This document shows positions 23,637 through 26,540 of a DNA stretch of 26,540 bases, piece by piece. The translations under genes were made by a program, and so were the position numbers. Each line of letters starts with the position of its first letter. Position 1 is the first letter of the stretch. The DNA is from Actinobacteria bacterium UBA2541. GTDB lineage: Bacteria > Actinomycetota > Actinomycetes > Nanopelagicales > Nanopelagicaceae. Below the pieces are notes generated by a model that saw only the letters and a list, made by a program, of their open reading frames with translations, made no database searches and was not told the origin of the DNA. The stretch spans positions 1 to 26,540 of the forward strand of contig DDMR01000041.1 of NCBI GenBank assembly GCA_002340925.1, in the 5' to 3' direction.

Positions 23637-23900
23637 TTATCGCTCCTTCTTATTATTGGTTTTAAGCCCTCCGCGGATTGGTCATCGCAGGGGATTGAGA
23701 TTAGCCGTGTGTGGGCCTTATTTCTAGGTTTGACGACCGTCAATTTCTCCTTAAAGCCTTCAGGAATTTGTCATTTAGCACACACCCATTCAGAGGAAAA
23801 TCTCCTAGACAGGTCAGAGTGCGCGTGCGACGATTACGGAGTATTTTTTCCCTCTGGGGCTAGACCTTAGAGACCGCAGATCTTTTCAAGGGAGAGACAC
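23637..23900. promoter_or_regulatory. Divergent control region of the cyclase and iorA, with operator-like site B
   Basis: TTGACG-AC-CGTCAA (23730-23743) is a perfect 6-bp inverted repeat, and its minus-strand reading contains the same 14 bases as the site before prpB. Both arms read TTGACG, a good -35; on the minus strand TAAGGC lies 17 nt further on, a partial -10 for the cyclase. GTGTGTG (23707-23713) and CACACAC (23779-23785) form a looser outer inverted repeat. For iorA, TATTTT at 23842-23847 is a possible -10, and AAGGGAGAG precedes its ATG. I see no protein-coding gene or RNA gene in this stretch. Confidence 0.6.
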
Positions 23901-26066
23901 ATGGCAGAACGTTCGTTTGCTACTGAAGTCGGGAAATTACGCGCCGGCGCCGGTGAAGAATTTTTCGGTGAGGGAATCCTCGCTGTTACAAAAGCACTTT
24001 TGCAATCAGGTGTTTCTTATGTCGGCGGATATCAAGGCGCGCCAATCTCACATTTAATGGATGTTTTGGGCGATGCAAAAGAAATTCTTGATGAATTAGG
24101 TGTGCACTTTGAAAATAGTGCATCTGAAGCAACCGCAGCAGCATCCCTTGCCGCCTCAGTTTATTACCCACTACGCGGTGCAGTAACTTTTAAATCTACA
24201 GTCGGAACAAACGTAGCTTCAGATGCGCTAGCAAATCTGGCATCAGGAGGAGTTACTGGCGGCGCACTAATTATTGTTGGCGAAGATTACGGCGAAGGTT
24301 CTTCAATTATGCAAGAGCGCTCACATGCATTTGCAATGAAGTCACAGATTTGGTTATTGGATCCAAGACCAAACCTGACTGCAATTGTTGATTCAGTAGA
24401 TATCGGCTTCCGACTTTCTGAGGCAAGTAATTCACCAGTGATGCTTCAACTTAGATTACGTTCTTGCCATTTACATGGTCGCTTTATTGCAAAGGACAAT
24501 ATAAAACCAGAATTTACATTGCGTGACGCTATGGAAAATCCATTACGCGATACCAATCGAATCGTTCTTCCTCCTGCCAGCTTTATGCACGAGCAGGAGA
24601 AAGTAACAAAGCGTTGGCCAGCAGCAGTTAAATTCATTAAAGATAATAAAATCAATGAATTTTTTGCAGATGGAACCCAAGATTTCGGAATTGTCATGCA
24701 AGGCGGGCTCTACAACACAGTAATCCGCTCGCTCCAATTGCTTGGACTCTCTGATATTTATGGCAATAGCAAGATTCCGCTTTATATTCTCAACGTCACA
24801 TATCCAATTGTTGATGATGAAGTCGTTGAATTCGCCAAGAGCAAAAAGGGCATTCTTCTAGTTGAAGAGGGCCAACCTGATTACATCGAACAGAATATAA
24901 ATGCAATTCTGCGACGTGCTGGCGTTCAAACTGCGCTCCACGGGAAAGACTTGTTACCTGTCGCCGGTGAATACACACCAGCTTCTGTCACAAAGGGAAT
25001 TTTGGAATTTGTTAAGAAGTTTGGCCCGGAACTTTTAGATCAGAGTAATTTGCCAGCGATTGTTCGCCCAGATGGCGATAAACCAAATTCAATTAAATCA
25101 GTTGCACCAACCGAGCAAATTCATGGACGTCCGCCATCATTCTGCACTGGATGTCCAGAGCGACCAATCTTTACTGCACTTAAGTTGGCAGAGAAAGAAA
25201 CGGGTAACCACCATATTTCAGCAGACATCGGCTGTCACCTATTTTCAATTTTGCCACCATTTAATATTGGTGCAACAACAATGGGATATGGACTCGGTGC
25301 CGCCGGCGCATCAGCTCTCCATGATTTAGATAGCGATAAACGAACTATCAGCTTTATGGGTGATGGTGGTTTTTGGCACAATGGTTTAACTAGTGGAATT
25401 GGAAATGCAGTTTTCAATAAGAGTGACGGACTAGTTGTAGTTGTAGATAACGCATACAGCGCAGCAACTGGTGGACAAGATATTCTCTCATCAGCGGCAT
25501 CCAGCGAAATTAGATCGACAAAACATCCAATCGAACGAGCTGTTCGTGGCATTGGTGTCGAGTGGGCAAAGACAGTTTCAAATACATTTAAAGTGCATGA
25601 GATGAAGAATATATTTATAGATGCGTTAACAACTAAGGAACAAGGTCCTAAAGTAATTGTTGCTCAGAGCGAATGCACGCTTAACAAAACTCGACGCGAA
25701 CGCCCGCTAGCAGCAAAGCGAATCAAAGAAGGTAAGCGCGTAGTTCGTGAACGTTTCGGCGTAGATCCAGATACCTGCACCGGAGACCACTCTTGCATCC
25801 GCTTAAATGGCTGTCCTTCATTAACAATTACCGCTAATCCAGATCCAATGCGTAAAGATCCGGTGGCAACAGTCCTAAATACCTGTGTGGGATGTGGACT
25901 TTGCGGTGAAGCTGCGCACGCAGCTGTTCTATGCCCTTCTTTCTACAAGACCTCAATAATCAGCAATCCATCGATCTGGGATCGCACTAAGTTGCGGATA
26001 CGTAACTCTGTTATTGGATTTTTGCAGAATGGTATTGAACGACGCCTAGTAGGAATTGATGCCTAA
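23901..26066 (+). CDS. iorA: Indolepyruvate:ferredoxin oxidoreductase, alpha subunit
   Basis: The enzyme oxidatively decarboxylates an aryl-pyruvate (or similar 2-oxoacid) with CoA to an acyl-CoA, reducing ferredoxin. The 721-residue protein has the pyruvate-oxidoreductase N-domain (GYQGAPISHLMD, 43-54; ENSASEATAA, 71-80) and a linker domain. Next comes the thiamine-diphosphate domain with CTGCPERP (415-422), ADIGCH (441-446) and MGDGGFWHN...VVDN (486-517). A C-terminal ferredoxin part has Cys626, 632, 638, 662, 665, 668 and 678. Only seven cysteines are visible, so the first cluster is not a standard CxxCxxCxxxCP. A GGGAGAG ribosome site supports the ATG at 23901. Its 3' end overlaps iorB by 8 nt. 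Whether the real substrate is indolepyruvate, phenylpyruvate or a branched-chain oxoacid is open. Confidence 0.92.
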   Translation: MAERSFATEVGKLRAGAGEEFFGEGILAVTKALLQSGVSYVGGYQGAPISHLMDVLGDAKEILDELGVHFENSASEATAAASLAASVYYPLRGAVTFKSTVGTNVASDALANLASGGVTGGALIIVGEDYGEGSSIMQERSHAFAMKSQIWLLDPRPNLTAIVDSVDIGFRLSEASNSPVMLQLRLRSCHLHGRFIAKDNIKPEFTLRDAMENPLRDTNRIVLPPASFMHEQEKVTKRWPAAVKFIKDNKINEFFADGTQDFGIVMQGGLYNTVIRSLQLLGLSDIYGNSKIPLYILNVTYPIVDDEVVEFAKSKKGILLVEEGQPDYIEQNINAILRRAGVQTALHGKDLLPVAGEYTPASVTKGILEFVKKFGPELLDQSNLPAIVRPDGDKPNSIKSVAPTEQIHGRPPSFCTGCPERPIFTALKLAEKETGNHHISADIGCHLFSILPPFNIGATTMGYGLGAAGASALHDLDSDKRTISFMGDGGFWHNGLTSGIGNAVFNKSDGLVVVVDNAYSAATGGQDILSSAASSEIRSTKHPIERAVRGIGVEWAKTVSNTFKVHEMKNIFIDALTTKEQGPKVIVAQSECTLNKTRRERPLAAKRIKEGKRVVRERFGVDPDTCTGDHSCIRLNGCPSLTITANPDPMRKDPVATVLNTCVGCGLCGEAAHAAVLCPSFYKTSIISNPSIWDRTKLRIRNSVIGFLQNGIERRLVGIDA

Positions 26067-26540
26067 TCTAAATACCCCGCACAATCGCCCAATCACACTT
26101 GCACTACTTGCGATGGGTGGAGAAGGTGGTGGAGTTTTAGCTGACTGGGCCATCGATATGGCCGAGCACAATGGTTTCTTTGCGCAGACAACCTCAGTTC
26201 CAGGTGTTGCGCAACGAACCGGAACAACTGTTTATTACCTAGAGTTTTTTCCAGATGATGGCGCTGGAAAACCTGGAGTGCACGAACCAGTTCTAAGCAC
26301 AATGGCAACACCAGGCGAAGTAGATATCGTTGTTGCTTCTGAATTAATGGAGGCTGGTCGCGCAATCTTTAGAGGGTTCGTAACATCTGATGTAACCACT
26401 TTCATCACATCTACCCATCGCGTTTACTCAATGACTGAACGAACCGCAAGTGGCGATGGCCGCGTTGATTCTGAAGAAATTATTAAATCTGCCAAGGCCG
26501 CAGCCAAGAAATTTATTGCTGCAGATTTTGCAAAGGTTGC
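26059..26540 (+). CDS. iorB: Indolepyruvate oxidoreductase, beta subunit, 5' part
   Basis: An open frame from the ATG at 26059 runs off the window end, giving the first 160 residues. MGGEGGGVLADWAIDMAEHNG (about 19-39) is the glycine-rich opening of the gamma-type domain of pyruvate/2-oxoacid oxidoreductases. SVPGVAQRTGTTVYYLEF and DIVVASELMEAGRAIFRG are its typical continuation. It overlaps the end of iorA by 8 nt, with AGGA just upstream, so the two subunits are translationally coupled. Homologues paired with long iorA genes in aerobic bacteria are often about 500 residues, longer than the archaeal beta subunit of about 200; the total length here cannot be seen. Confidence 0.9.
   Translation, partial: MPNLNTPHNRPITLALLAMGGEGGGVLADWAIDMAEHNGFFAQTTSVPGVAQRTGTTVYYLEFFPDDGAGKPGVHEPVLSTMATPGEVDIVVASELMEAGRAIFRGFVTSDVTTFITSTHRVYSMTERTASGDGRVDSEEIIKSAKAAAKKFIAADFAKV

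Overview
The window looks like a piece of a streamlined, low-G+C actinobacterial chromosome; a freshwater Nanopelagicales (acI)-type organism is my best guess. The grounds are the gene families (MurT/GatD, an LCP protein, a PaaX regulator, a lysine/arginine-tailed DEAD-box helicase), the A+T-leaning codon use, very short intergenic gaps, convergent genes whose 3' ends touch or overlap, and many genes that seem to lack a leader: an actinobacterial -10 hexamer (TANNNT) lies 6-7 nt before the start codon. The taxonomic call is inference. I see no rRNA, tRNA, CRISPR array, insertion sequence or phage gene. No gene-free stretch exceeds 300 bases; the largest is the 264-bp divergent region 23637-23900.

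Layout. 1-2109 (+): the 3' end of a glyoxalase-like gene, then murT and gatD, which amidate the peptidoglycan stem peptide. 2240-4012 (+): DEAD-box RNA helicase. 4005-6081 (-): LCP cell-wall polymer ligase followed by a DUF606/YdcZ membrane protein. 6148-9675 (+): a peptidase S51/cyanophycinase-like protein, an MFS exporter, an HtrA-type membrane-anchored protease and a small TIGR04076-like protein. 9672-14231 (-): an uncharacterised four-gene cluster of bicupin, class V PLP enzyme, an aldo/keto reductase fused to a Rid domain, and a second aldo/keto reductase. 14253-14681 (+): OsmC-family peroxidase. 14786-18308 (+): methylcitrate-cycle operon (prpB, prpC, prpD). 18309-19187 (-): PaaX-type regulator. 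19243-19635 (+): hotdog thioesterase. 19621-22805: two divergent paralogous FAD oxidoreductases. 22863-23636 (-): metal-dependent cyclase/hydrolase. 23901 to the end (+): indolepyruvate:ferredoxin oxidoreductase, iorA and the start of iorB.

How the genes may work together. From 14.7 kb onward the window reads as a catabolic island. IorAB would oxidise an aryl- or branched-chain 2-oxoacid to an acyl-CoA, the thioesterase, cyclase and FAD oxidoreductases are candidate side or downstream enzymes, and the prp operon would burn propionyl-CoA. A shared inverted repeat (TGACGGTCGTCAAA, 14 bp identical at two sites, with an 11-bp-matching third site) lies in front of prpB, between the two FAD oxidoreductases, and between the cyclase and iorA. 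The only specific transcription factor gene in the window is the PaaX homologue in the middle of this island, and PaaX proteins classically respond to aryl-acetyl-CoA. I therefore propose one acyl-CoA-responsive regulon joining 2-oxoacid oxidation to propionate disposal. The motif is directly visible; the regulator assignment and the pathway are inference.
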